From Nakaseomyces glabratus (lineage: Eukaryota; Ascomycota; Saccharomycetes; Saccharomycetales; Saccharomycetaceae): a DNA stretch of 64,000 nt. Every line of letters starts with the position of its first letter. The first letter of the stretch is position 1. This document shows, piece by piece, positions 10,760-20,290 of the stretch. Location: positions 372,001 through 436,000 of the forward strand of contig NC_088955.1 in NCBI RefSeq assembly GCF_010111755.1, written 5' to 3'. A program made the translations under genes and the position numbers. The notes beneath the pieces are model-generated. The model did not search any database, was not told where the DNA came from, and was given only the letters and a program-made list of their open reading frames with translations.

Positions 10760-11434
10760 ATGAGCAAAGGACCATCGTTTGTTACTGTGCGCAGCGAAGC
10801 CATTTCGCGTGAATCCAAAACTGAATCATTGCTTGGTAAATATTCAACATATGCGCAAGCTGCAAGTTCTGATGCTACCTCGCAGGAGAAGCATTTAGAT
10901 GAGCAAATTGAAAAACTGCTGGGTGAAAGACAAGACATTATAGACAATTTGACAAAGATAGCGGAAGACACTCCAAATATATCTGCGTCAAAGCAGTCCC
11001 AATTGCAACGTCACAGAGAGATTTTACAAGAGCACTGGAAGAACTTTAGAGGAATAAGGTCTTCTATTCAACAAGAACGTAATCGTTTGAACTTATTGTT
11101 TAGTGTTAAGAATGATATCGCACAACAACAACAGGCAACTGATAATGAATTATTTAATGATGAAGAAGCATACAACCAGAATGAATCCAGAAGAATAGAT
11201 CAGTCACATAATATCCTTGATCGTCTAATAGTTCAAGCATGGGAGACAAGAGAGAACTTCAATGCTCAGAGCTCAACTCTAAATAGTGCTGGCAATAAGG
11301 CTTTGCAAACATTACAGAGGATTCCAGGTGTGAATCTATTGATTGGTAAGATTGGAACAAGAAGAAGGAAAAATGCAATTATATTAGCTTCGGTCACTAC
11401 CATATGTATTTTGTTTTTATTCTTTACTTGGTGA
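10760..11434 (+). CDS. GOS1: Golgi v-SNARE Gos1
   Basis: 224 residues, matching S. cerevisiae Gos1 (223). The N-terminus (MSKGPSFVTVRSEAISRESKTE) and coiled-coil Habc region are followed by a SNARE helix at roughly residues 130-195, where the heptads include SHNILDRLIVQAWETRENF. A C-terminal membrane anchor (about 205-224, IILASVTTICILFLFF) follows a basic RRRKN stop-transfer patch. Gos1 functions in transport from the ER to and within the Golgi with Sed5, Ykt6 and Sft1. Gene order next to ECM29 and GUT1 matches YHL030-032. Confidence 0.95.
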   Translation: MSKGPSFVTVRSEAISRESKTESLLGKYSTYAQAASSDATSQEKHLDEQIEKLLGERQDIIDNLTKIAEDTPNISASKQSQLQRHREILQEHWKNFRGIRSSIQQERNRLNLLFSVKNDIAQQQQATDNELFNDEEAYNQNESRRIDQSHNILDRLIVQAWETRENFNAQSSTLNSAGNKALQTLQRIPGVNLLIGKIGTRRRKNAIILASVTTICILFLFFTW

Positions 11435-12020
11435 CCACCTCGTAATCCATGTAAATACATTTGATAGATGTAGCAGGCAGAGGAAACACAATCTCCTTCT
11501 CTAGAAGAGAAAAGAACACCAATATCTTTAATTAATTCTATATATCTGATAATATTTTTGACCTATGATTTGTAACCAACAACTATTTAGTAATCGCATT
11601 TGGAAAAATGTTAAAGGGGAAATTTTTGAACAAAATATAAATTAAGAGCGTATCCTTGATGGACATAATAAGCTTCCTAAAATAAGTAGATTTCAAGTAA
11701 ATTTTTATTCTTTTTATATCAGTTTATAGATAGAATGATTAAGAAGATGCAATATCCGAGTTATAAAGATATTAAGTGTCATCAATGCATAATTTTAATT
11801 AAAAAGATATTAGTCTCACAAAAAATAGAAAAGTAAAAAAATACAACAAAAATAGCAGGCCACCAGAGAAGAAAGGTTATGTGAATAAGAGAAAATCTCT
11901 GGCATTACCATATGAATATAGAATCATCAAATATTGCGTAAGTTATAAATATAACCTGGCGTTATGAGTGGAGTGGTAACAATTCATGTAAACTCACATT
12001 TACTTTATGAGTAAGAGACC
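11435..12020. other. Convergent intergenic, GOS1/FPS2
   Basis: 586 bp of AT-rich sequence between the ends of two convergent genes, presumably two 3' UTRs. It has many A and T tracts but no ORF, tRNA or clear repeat. Confidence 0.6.
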
Positions 12021-13829
12021 CTAATATGACACCTTCTCATCAGTAGCATTATGAATGGAGTGCTTATCAGAGTTATCAACCGAATCACTTTGGGAGTGAC
12101 CTAAAGAAGCAGTTTCAATTGAATCCTCTTCCAAGATAGTGGTTGAGTTATTGTGCCTACTTCTACCACCCCTTTGTGATACAGATTGGAATCTAACAAA
12201 TTTTCCAGCTTCATCAGCTGGGTTACCTCCTTGGTTGGGTTTAACATTAGTCTTAGCAGTCTTTGGTTTGTCTTTGAAGTCGTTGTCGGTCAAGTTATCA
12301 TCATCATCATTCTGATATGAAAAATCTGACAAGTCGGATGTTCTTCTCTTTCTGGTTCTGTTCTTCCAGCCAGGGCGCCTGTGCCAAAGCTTCATAAACT
12401 TTTCTTTGTATAGAGACAATGGCCAATTCACTGGAGATTCATGACCTTGGTAAATACAGAAATCATAAAGTAATGCACCTGTCATGGAACCCCAGAATGG
12501 GACAATCATAGGAACCCAGAAATAACGATGATGGTGAATCCACAAGTTCTTTCTGTCGAAACCTAAGGCCCATAGAGCAAGACGTGGACCCAAGTCACGA
12601 GCAGCGTTCATAGCGGAACCTGTTTGGAAAGACATAGAGGAGTTAACAACCAAAGCCATTAAGAATAGTAGCAATGGGAAGATATCAGCCGACAAAGATG
12701 TATATGGATCTGTTAAAGCGAACACACATAATTGCATTGCAGCTGTACACATGAATTCAGATGTAATCTGTCTCTCTGTTGATAAATATGGCTTTGGTGA
12801 TGTAACGAAGAAGCCTGCAACGGTTTCACTTTCATACCAATGTGGGTAACCTTCCATGATAACCCTCTTGTAATAGATGTATGACAACAAGCAAGCCATG
12901 AAACCACCTAACAATTGACCAGCAAAATAGAAAGGCATCTTCCTGGCTGGGAAACCTCTAAAGAAGAAAGTAGTGACGGTTGCAGCAGGGTTTAAATGGG
13001 CACCAGAAATGGCAGAACCACCGGCAGCAAAATAACCCATAACCACAGCAGCAGCCCAGTTCTTTGGAACATTATCTGCGGTACCGGAGGTAGTGGTTGA
13101 AACTAACAATGGCAAAGCGTTCAGGATTTCTAAAGTATCATTTGTGACAGCCTTAGTTCTGTTTAGTCTTTCGACGTATGCTAAATATTGATTTCTTTGG
13201 ATTTGTGCACCTGCGTTAACTTGAATATCAATACATTGACCGAAGAAAACCATCATCATGGTACCGAGAAATTCAGCCAAGAATTCTTTCAAGTAGTAAC
13301 GCTTGACAGAAGACCATTTGGAGATAGGGTGGAAAGTAGAAGGCAAGACTGTTGGTGTTTGTGGATTCTGGTGAAGAATCTTTGGCTTAACCATCATTGG
13401 CACGTTATCTCTCAATGGATCGTCAATGTCCAAATCTTCCTCCCCATGAATTTCATCACCATTCTCGCCGTGGCCTCCAAGACCGTCGTTATTTCTTTGG
13501 AAATCGTTGTTGTTTGCATTTATGGTAGCAGTGGCTGCTCTTTGTCTGCGGCTTCTAGCAGCCAGCTCTTCCATAGCATCCTGACTGTTCGGTATCACCT
13601 CTTGAATAGGGAATATAGTGTTATCATCTCTTCCTAGTCTGTATTCTGGGATATAGTTAGTGTGAGGCATCACTGAAGGTTCATATTCCATGCTTTGTCT
13701 TTCAAAGTCATAGTTAGAGCCTGTGTTGCTTCCACGTCTGCCTGGCCGACGACTGTGGTTATCACCGTGACGCCCATTGTGTTGATCCTTTCCCAGGATG
13801 TCACTCATAGCATCATGAATAGATTCCAT
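12021..13829 (-). CDS. FPS2: Aquaglyceroporin of the Fps1 family (FPS2)
   Basis: 602 residues from the ATG at 13829; the three codons upstream begin with TTG and are discounted. The central part has six predicted membrane spans of the MIP family with two pore half-helices: LNPAA at N280-A282 and MNAARDLGPR at N408-A410. The second replaces canonical NPA with NAA, as Fps1 proteins do (S. cerevisiae has NPS and NLA). The long N-terminus holds the Fps1 regulatory segment KPKILHQNPQTPTVLP just before the first span, and the C-terminus keeps the HESPVNW/RRPGWK regulatory region. Fps1 channels export glycerol on hypo-osmotic shock and admit some solutes. C. glabrata is known to have two such genes; the chromosome E copy is called FPS2. 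It is divergent to GUT1. Confidence 0.92.
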   Translation of the reverse strand: MESIHDAMSDILGKDQHNGRHGDNHSRRPGRRGSNTGSNYDFERQSMEYEPSVMPHTNYIPEYRLGRDDNTIFPIQEVIPNSQDAMEELAARSRRQRAATATINANNNDFQRNNDGLGGHGENGDEIHGEEDLDIDDPLRDNVPMMVKPKILHQNPQTPTVLPSTFHPISKWSSVKRYYLKEFLAEFLGTMMMVFFGQCIDIQVNAGAQIQRNQYLAYVERLNRTKAVTNDTLEILNALPLLVSTTTSGTADNVPKNWAAAVVMGYFAAGGSAISGAHLNPAATVTTFFFRGFPARKMPFYFAGQLLGGFMACLLSYIYYKRVIMEGYPHWYESETVAGFFVTSPKPYLSTERQITSEFMCTAAMQLCVFALTDPYTSLSADIFPLLLFLMALVVNSSMSFQTGSAMNAARDLGPRLALWALGFDRKNLWIHHHRYFWVPMIVPFWGSMTGALLYDFCIYQGHESPVNWPLSLYKEKFMKLWHRRPGWKNRTRKRRTSDLSDFSYQNDDDDNLTDNDFKDKPKTAKTNVKPNQGGNPADEAGKFVRFQSVSQRGGRSRHNNSTTILEEDSIETASLGHSQSDSVDNSDKHSIHNATDEKVSY

Positions 13830-16731
13830 CTTTGTCAAGCTGGAGTCTCAAAGTGTAGTATATTATTCTTCAAAGAAAAGTAGTAAAATGTAGATTGTCG
13901 AGTTGTTTTAGTATTGTTTTGAGATAGTCCTCTTAATAAATATTATCTCAAAACGCAGTCTAAGAGTTTATTAAAGAAGATGTAAAAAGAAGTTTGGTAA
14001 TCGGAGAGAAACTCATCTGATATAAATACGATTAATCAGAACACAAATCATATATGATGGGGAAGAGAAGTAAAAGACAGGGGGAGCAAGTGGAGAAGTA
14101 AATCAATGATGAAATAAAAATACTCCTAACATGAAAAGGAATAGACAAGTTGTCCATAAGAGTAACTAAAGCAAAGAAAAAAAAAATCGAAAATAGGAGT
14201 TGGGAGACCTAAAATCTTGTAGAAAAACTCCATTGTTTTTCTTGTGCAAGTAATGTTGTTCACATGGATAACAAAATACTCTTCTTAAATTACAGAATAG
14301 GTAAGTCCGTGGACAAATGTTTATTTTTCTTCTTCTTGAAACTAGTCTAACTTGCGATAGGTTAGTGAGAAGAAGGGACCCGGAAGAGCGGCTCTTCTAA
14401 TCTTAGGCCGGAACAATTCAAAGATTATTGCTTTCATGATGTAAGAAAACTCAAATAAGATGATTTACAGTAAAGGAAACTGAAAAAAAAGAGATAGGAA
14501 AGGTCGGAAAAACTTTCTTGGTACGAGCAGTTGTCTGTGCCCAGCAAATATCTTCACCACTTCTCCAACAAGCTTTTCCAAAGCAGAATTTAGACTACGT
14601 AATGCTCTGAGATCGAGAAACTGTAAAAATCCTCGATTTGGTAATATTACCAAATACTTACAGTTTTCTATGCCTTTATCATTTAGAAGAAGAAAACAAC
14701 AAAGGGATCTGAATACACAGACATTCAATAGAGAAAAAGGAAATTAATCACAAAACCAGCTGATTTACTAACAAGCCCTTGCAGTAGTGTATAATCCTAA
14801 GATCGGAAAAACTCTCTACATCGTCAATTAGCCAATCTTAAAATTTTCGGAAAATTCCATCTTTCTATTATTTACGAAAACCAGCTCAGACACAGCCGCA
14901 GCTTTCTAACAGTTGTACATGAAAAGAAACAAGATCAGTTCGAGACTTTGATCATCATAAAAGGAAGAAGCAAGCCCTGGGAAAAATAAAAGGAAAAAAG
15001 AAGAAACTTGGTACCGTATCTTATTACTGTCTCTCTCCTATTATCATTTTCCTTGTGTTACAATCACATTGTACGTACATCAATTTTTTACTTTGCGTGC
15101 ACAATGACTTCCCCTTTCTTTGAGAAGTCCTTAGCAGTTAATAAGAAAATGACCCACTAGAGACATCCAAACTCACGAAAAAGACACTAGTAGATAGAAT
15201 ACAAGTGGTATGGAACTACAGCCGTATTATTCTTGCCTCCTATTTTTTACTGTGCAATGCAGCAGCTCTGTTTATTGTGCCAAGTTCCAAAACAAAAGAC
15301 CAAAACGGGTGTAGTAAGTTTAGTGCCGATCAAGTTTGGGAAACCCACCATTTCGGCATTTACCTAACTATCATGGCAAGATGTGAAAAAACAAACGAAC
15401 GCGAATTCACTGTTCCATTTCCGTACATTATATTCAGTGCCATCCCAGTATAGGGAAGAAGCCTTAAGTCTAAATTTGGAGGTCTGCCCCTTACCCCTCC
15501 CCCACGGATTATTGGGGGGGAAGGGGGAGAAACATACGTAGCAGTTCCAAGAAATCCCACAGATCTAATTCATGAAGAGCTGTTACGCTGGCGAATTGAG
15601 AGCACATTACGTTCAGGACAATGTTGTTCGAACTGAACTGTGGGACCAACAAAAACCCATGCTGGGAAGTGCTTCCAGTAGAGGGAGAAAGAATAGAATG
15701 TGTCACAACCACTCTGAAACACTCGCACAGCTCAACCGCAGACCTAATCGTCCTCTGTGGTAGGAAAAAGGAGAAACAGCCGCACTTGATTCGTCTCACT
15801 TCTTATCCCGATGGGAGGCAGAATCTTATCGGCACAGCAGCATCGCAGATCAATCCAATCCCGCTCAGCGACCTATATCGCGGCTGTTTCACTGGAATCT
15901 CCAAAAAGAACTGTACAGTACATATAATTATAGTTAATTGGCGGGGAGGGAGATTTCGGGTATTATCGCTTCACTCCCCTCTACCCCCACCAATCTGGCA
16001 TATCCCTTTTACTTAATCCTAAGTATACGCACACGTTCTCTACCCGTCTCCAACTGCCCCCCCCCCACATTTAATTTCCAATCCTTTTTTATCAATCTTA
16101 AGAAGTGCACACAATAAAGGATAAAGTGTCAAACAGATAATGTATCTCTGAAGAAAATAAGGGTCTATTAACACAAAAGATTTGCTTTATAACCTCCAAC
16201 TCTAGGCATTTATGAGACAATAAAGACTAGCGAGAATTCGGCCACTCATAGAACTCATAGATATCATTGTAATTGCCCCGCACTTATTTTTTGTATTATA
16301 TACTGTTGGCTCTCCAAAGTTAGGTACAGAATACCTATAATCTAGTGCAGTCTTACAGTAGGCTACAACGGCTCTTTTTTTAACTCTAACTCATCTATCA
16401 ATCCCGAAGAGCTCTTTTAATGGGTTTATATAATCCTTTCCCATAGGACATTTTCAAAACATTTTAGAGCCCTTTGACGTATCTTACACTCGTGTGCACA
16501 AGAACAACGCCTCTCTAACTAAATAGAATGGTGCAAAAACAATGCTTATTTGGAATACAACAATCTTTGTAAAACAACAAAAAAAAATAATATATAAATG
16601 GCCTCGAATGTTACCTTTCTAACATTTAAGTTTAAGGTCCCCTCCCTTTGAAAAAGGAAAATTACTATTAGTTTTTTAAGAATTATAAATCATCAACTAA
16701 CAAAAAAAAAATACACACAATAATACACACA
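13830..16731. promoter_or_regulatory. Long shared upstream region of FPS2 and GUT1
   Basis: 2.9 kb without a supportable gene. It has C/G homopolymer tracts (G7 at 15514-15520 followed by AAGGGGG; C10 at 16057-16066), several CCCCT/AGGGG cores that resemble Msn2/4 stress elements (around 15490, 15975 and 16639), and a near-perfect palindrome GAAGAGC-G-GCTCTTC at 14383-14397. The GUT1 side ends with a TATA box. Small ORFs at 15205-15453 and 15621-16016 are not conserved-looking and sit in low-complexity sequence. A non-coding transcript or an extended promoter is possible but not shown. Confidence 0.45.
16591..16598 (+). promoter_or_regulatory. TATA box of GUT1
   Basis: TATATAAA after an A-tract, about 134 bp before the GUT1 ATG. 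A consensus TATA element suits a regulated, carbon-source-responsive gene. Two ACACACAATA copies lie just before the ATG. Confidence 0.6.
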
Positions 16732-18750
16732 ATGATTTCCGTTAACGACGGTAATATCCAGATGGATAAAGACGGTAACATCCCTCTGATCGCTTCTATT
16801 GACGTGGGTACTACATCTTCCCGTGTCATTTTCTTCAACAAACAGGGTCAAGAAGTCGCTAAGCACCAAATCGAATACTCTACATCTGCCTCTACTCAGA
16901 AATATGCTGTACATGGTTCACGTAGACAGTCCATCAAGGACCAAACCAAGATGGCTAACCCAGAAAAGGACAAACCAGTGTTCACAAGTGAAGGTATTGC
17001 CATCAAGGAAAACGAGTACTTGACCATCGAAGAATTCCACGGTGCTAATGAAGGACCAACTTTGAAATTCCCTAAACCAGGCTGGGTCGAATGTAACCCA
17101 ATGAATGTCTTGGTTAACGTTGTTCAGTGTCTAGGTACTACTTACGAGCTGCTCGATAACTTGAACAACGACCGTGCCCAAAACAACCTGCCGCTATACA
17201 GAGTCGACTGTGTCGGTGTAGCTAATATGAGAGAAACTACTATTGTTTGGTCTAAGAAGACCGGTATGCCAATTGTGGATTACGGTATTGTCTGGAATGA
17301 CACCCGTACTCTAGACTTGGTTAAGAGAAAGAAGAAAGAAACTGAAAAGGAGAAGAGATTACGTATGAAGGACAAGACCGGTTTGTCTGTTTTCTCTACA
17401 TACTTCTCTTGTTCAAAACTTGTATGGCTTTTGGAGAACGAACCAGAGGTCAAGAAGGCTTATGAAGCTGGCGACTTGATGTTCGGTACTGTTGATACTT
17501 GGCTGATTTACCATTTGACCGCTAGCAACGCTTTTGTCTCTGATGTAACTAATGCAAGCAGAACTGGTTTCATGAACTTGGATACCAGAGATTATGACGA
17601 TGAATTAGTTGAATTCTGGGGTATTGACAGAAATAAGATCAACTTCCCAAAGATCGTGTCATCTGCTGAATACTACGGTGACTTGAGCATTCCAAAGTTG
17701 TTTAAGTCTCAAGTCCCAGGACATATTTGGGAATTGTTATTGAAATACACCGAAGGTGAATTTCAAGTACCAATTCAAGGCTGTCTAGGTGACCAAAGTG
17801 CCTCATTGGTAGGCCAGATGGCTTTTAAACCTGGTGCCGCCAAATGTACCTATGGTACGGGTTGTTTCTTACTATACAACACTGGCTGCAAGAAATTGAT
17901 TTCTAAGCATGGTGCTTTGACAACTTTCTCTTACTGGTTCCCATACTTGGAAGAAAAGGAAAACCCAGAGTATGGTGCCCCACACTTTGCCTTGGAAGGT
18001 TCCGTCGCTGTCGCTGGTGCCGTTGTGCAATGGTTACGTGACAACTTGCGTTTAATTCCAAAGGCTGAAGATGTTGGACCAATTGCCAATTCTGTTCCAG
18101 ACTCTGGTGGTGTTGTTTTTGTTCCAGCATTCAGTGGTCTATTCGCACCATACTGGGATCCAGAGGCTAGAGGTACCATCATGGGTATGTCTCAATACAC
18201 AACCGCTTCTCACATTGCTAGAGCAGCTGTTGAAGCTGTTTGTTTCCAAGCCCGTGCCATTCTATTGGCTATGAGTAACGATGCCATGGGTGAAGCCGAG
18301 AAGGATAGTACTTTTAAGACTGAGATCAGCGAAGAGGGTTCATATCAAAAGTCTTTACTATCTACATTGGCTGTTGATGGTGGTATGTCCCGTTCAGATG
18401 AAGTCATGCAAATCCAAGCTGACATCTTGGGTCCATGTGTCAAAGTTAGAAGATCTCCAACTGCTGAGTGTACTGCTTTAGGTGCTGCAGTTGCCGCTAA
18501 CATGGCCTACGAAAGACCACAAGACCGTGTCCTATGGAGAGATCTTCAAGACGCTAAGAACTGGATTTTCTATGAAGGTATGACTAAATCCGAATATCAA
18601 GCTAAGGAGACTAAGCAAAACTTGAAGATTTTCAGAAGCCAATCTACTGATGAAGACAGACACAAGCACTGGATTCAATGGGAAGCTGCTGTTAAGAGAA
18701 GCAAAGGCTGGCTAAAGGATGTTGAAGGTGAACATCCTGTAGTAGCATGA
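16732..18750 (+). CDS. GUT1: Glycerol kinase Gut1
   Basis: 672 residues (S. cerevisiae 709). It is an FGGY-family kinase with the N-terminal phosphate-1 motif ASIDVGTTSSRVIFF (about 22-36), the PGWVECNP substrate-binding segment, RETTIVW, and a C-terminal domain with the LAVDGGMSRSD and ECTALGAAVAA motifs. Like other fungal enzymes it has an insertion relative to bacterial GlpK after the first strands (around residues 60-105). It phosphorylates glycerol to glycerol-3-phosphate, which enters respiration through Gut2. Codon use is biased to preferred yeast codons, so expression is probably high under inducing conditions. It shares its upstream region with the glycerol channel FPS2. Confidence 0.97.
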   Translation: MISVNDGNIQMDKDGNIPLIASIDVGTTSSRVIFFNKQGQEVAKHQIEYSTSASTQKYAVHGSRRQSIKDQTKMANPEKDKPVFTSEGIAIKENEYLTIEEFHGANEGPTLKFPKPGWVECNPMNVLVNVVQCLGTTYELLDNLNNDRAQNNLPLYRVDCVGVANMRETTIVWSKKTGMPIVDYGIVWNDTRTLDLVKRKKKETEKEKRLRMKDKTGLSVFSTYFSCSKLVWLLENEPEVKKAYEAGDLMFGTVDTWLIYHLTASNAFVSDVTNASRTGFMNLDTRDYDDELVEFWGIDRNKINFPKIVSSAEYYGDLSIPKLFKSQVPGHIWELLLKYTEGEFQVPIQGCLGDQSASLVGQMAFKPGAAKCTYGTGCFLLYNTGCKKLISKHGALTTFSYWFPYLEEKENPEYGAPHFALEGSVAVAGAVVQWLRDNLRLIPKAEDVGPIANSVPDSGGVVFVPAFSGLFAPYWDPEARGTIMGMSQYTTASHIARAAVEAVCFQARAILLAMSNDAMGEAEKDSTFKTEISEEGSYQKSLLSTLAVDGGMSRSDEVMQIQADILGPCVKVRRSPTAECTALGAAVAANMAYERPQDRVLWRDLQDAKNWIFYEGMTKSEYQAKETKQNLKIFRSQSTDEDRHKHWIQWEAAVKRSKGWLKDVEGEHPVVA

Positions 18751-19519
18751 TTCTTGGTTTAGACGTTAAGCTTGAAACCTATTGTATTTTATCATTCTAA
18801 AATGACGATTTATGACTAACCATCGCATGATCAGTACTTTTCCACTATAATTTTATATTCTAAAGTGTTGATACTACTACAACTTTAAAATGAGTCTTGG
18901 ATGAAACAATACATGTAAAAATAATAATTCGAAAGACTCATTGTTATTAAAGTATTACCAGTGTCATCAATTCAATACTTTTATCTTAAATATTCCATAC
19001 TGTTCTAACTGATTTATACTATATATACAAAGTATAAAATGAATATATTCCAACACTATAACATTACAAAAACTAATATTATTCCTCCAACTCTATCTAT
19101 ACCCTAAATATTGATTCCTGGTAAAAGAGTGTCCTTGGGCGACATATAGTAGCAAACTACATGGGGTTAACATTTATTGATAAAATGAATAGTTTGTGAC
19201 TGCTATTGATTTTGGATCCGATTTTTACCACCCACACACCCAAGTATTTTATATTTGTTCGATATCCATGCACACAAAATATGATTTCCTAATTAAGAAA
19301 TGTGTAGCCAAGTTTCGTAGTTAGGCATCACAGGTCATCGCATTTCTGAAAAATTTTGTGAAATTTTCCAGACTACAATTCGTCTTTGGTAAATACTAGA
19401 AAGATATAAATGTAGTCTGTTCTTGTATTATATTAACATTTAACTTTTAGCAACCTTACACTTTTTCTTTAAGTGTCATTTAATAGAAAACCACGTAAAC
19501 AGACAAGACTGACATAAAA
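18751..19519. promoter_or_regulatory. Intergenic, GUT1 to RPL8, with Rap1-like sites
   Basis: 769 bp. The distal part is AT-rich GUT1 3' sequence. At 19229-19243 CACCCACACACCCAA contains overlapping Rap1-type cores (CACCCACACA, ACACCCA), about 280 bp before the RPL8 ATG, as in many ribosomal protein promoters. A T-rich stretch and TATAAA at 19405-19410 follow. Confidence 0.55.
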
Positions 19520-20290
19520 ATGGCTCCAGGTAAGAAGGTTGCTCCAGCTCCATTGGCTGCTAAGAACGCTAAGTCTAACAAGGCTAAGAACCCATTGACC
19601 AACTCTACTCCAAAGAACTTTGGTATCGGTCAATCCATCCAACCAAAGAGAAACTTGTCTAGATACGTCAAGTGGCCAGAATATGTCAGATTGCAAAGAC
19701 AAAAGAAGATCTTGTCCATCAGATTGAAGGTTCCTCCAACCATTGCTCAATTCCAATACACTTTGGACAGAAACACTGCTGCTGAAACTTTCAAGCTTTT
19801 CAACAAGTACAGACCAGAAACTGCTTCTGAAAAGAAGGAAAGATTGGTCAAGGAAGCTGCTGCCATTGCCGAAGGTAAGACCAGACAAGAAGCTTCTCCA
19901 AAGCCATACAACGTCAAGTTCGGTTTGAACCACGTTGTTTCCTTGATTGAAAACAAGAAGGCTAAGTTGGTTTTGATTGCCAACGATGTTGACCCAATTG
20001 AATTGGTTATCTTCTTGCCAGCTTTGTGTAAGAAGATGGGTATTCCATACGCCATTGTCAAGGGTAAGGCTAGATTGGGTACTTTGGTTAACCAAAAGAC
20101 CTCCGCTGTCGCCGCTTTGACCGAAGTCAGAGCTGAAGACGAAGCTGCTTTGTCCAAGTTGATCACCACCATTAACTCTAACTTCGCTGACAAGTACGAT
20201 GAAGTCAAGAAGCACTGGGGTGGTGGTATCATGGGTAACAAGGCTCAAGCTAAGTTGGCCAAGAGAGCTAAGGCTGCTGAAGGTAACTAA
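19520..20290 (+). CDS. RPL8: 60S ribosomal protein eL8 (Rpl8)
   Basis: 256 residues, the exact family length. There is a basic N-terminal extension rich in Lys, Ala and Pro. The L7Ae-type RNA-binding fold runs from about 120 to 225, with [26 protein letters not shown] and the GKARLGTLV loop. It is a core component of the large ribosomal subunit. Codon bias is extreme, as expected for a ribosomal protein, and this bias creates a 259-codon antisense frame that is not a gene. There is no intron. S. cerevisiae has RPL8A at YHL033C, the matching position, and a paralogue RPL8B. Confidence 0.98.
   Translation: MAPGKKVAPAPLAAKNAKSNKAKNPLTNSTPKNFGIGQSIQPKRNLSRYVKWPEYVRLQRQKKILSIRLKVPPTIAQFQYTLDRNTAAETFKLFNKYRPETASEKKERLVKEAAAIAEGKTRQEASPKPYNVKFGLNHVVSLIENKKAKLVLIANDVDPIELVIFLPALCKKMGIPYAIVKGKARLGTLVNQKTSAVAALTEVRAEDEAALSKLITTINSNFADKYDEVKKHWGGGIMGNKAQAKLAKRAKAAEGN

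Noticed and set aside
13188..13637. 149-codon frame opposite FPS2
   Set aside because: Antisense to the conserved N-terminal half of the channel; no domain.
15205..16016. Small frames of 82 and 131 codons in the FPS2-GUT1 gap
   Set aside because: Low-complexity composition through C/G-rich repeats, overlapping frames on both strands, no recognisable domain.
19469..20248. 259-codon minus-strand frame opposite RPL8, and a 164-codon one in another frame
   Set aside because: It mirrors the extreme codon bias of RPL8 (Leu/Val/Gln/Ser-rich translation from preferred codons) and has no family resemblance or own promoter.
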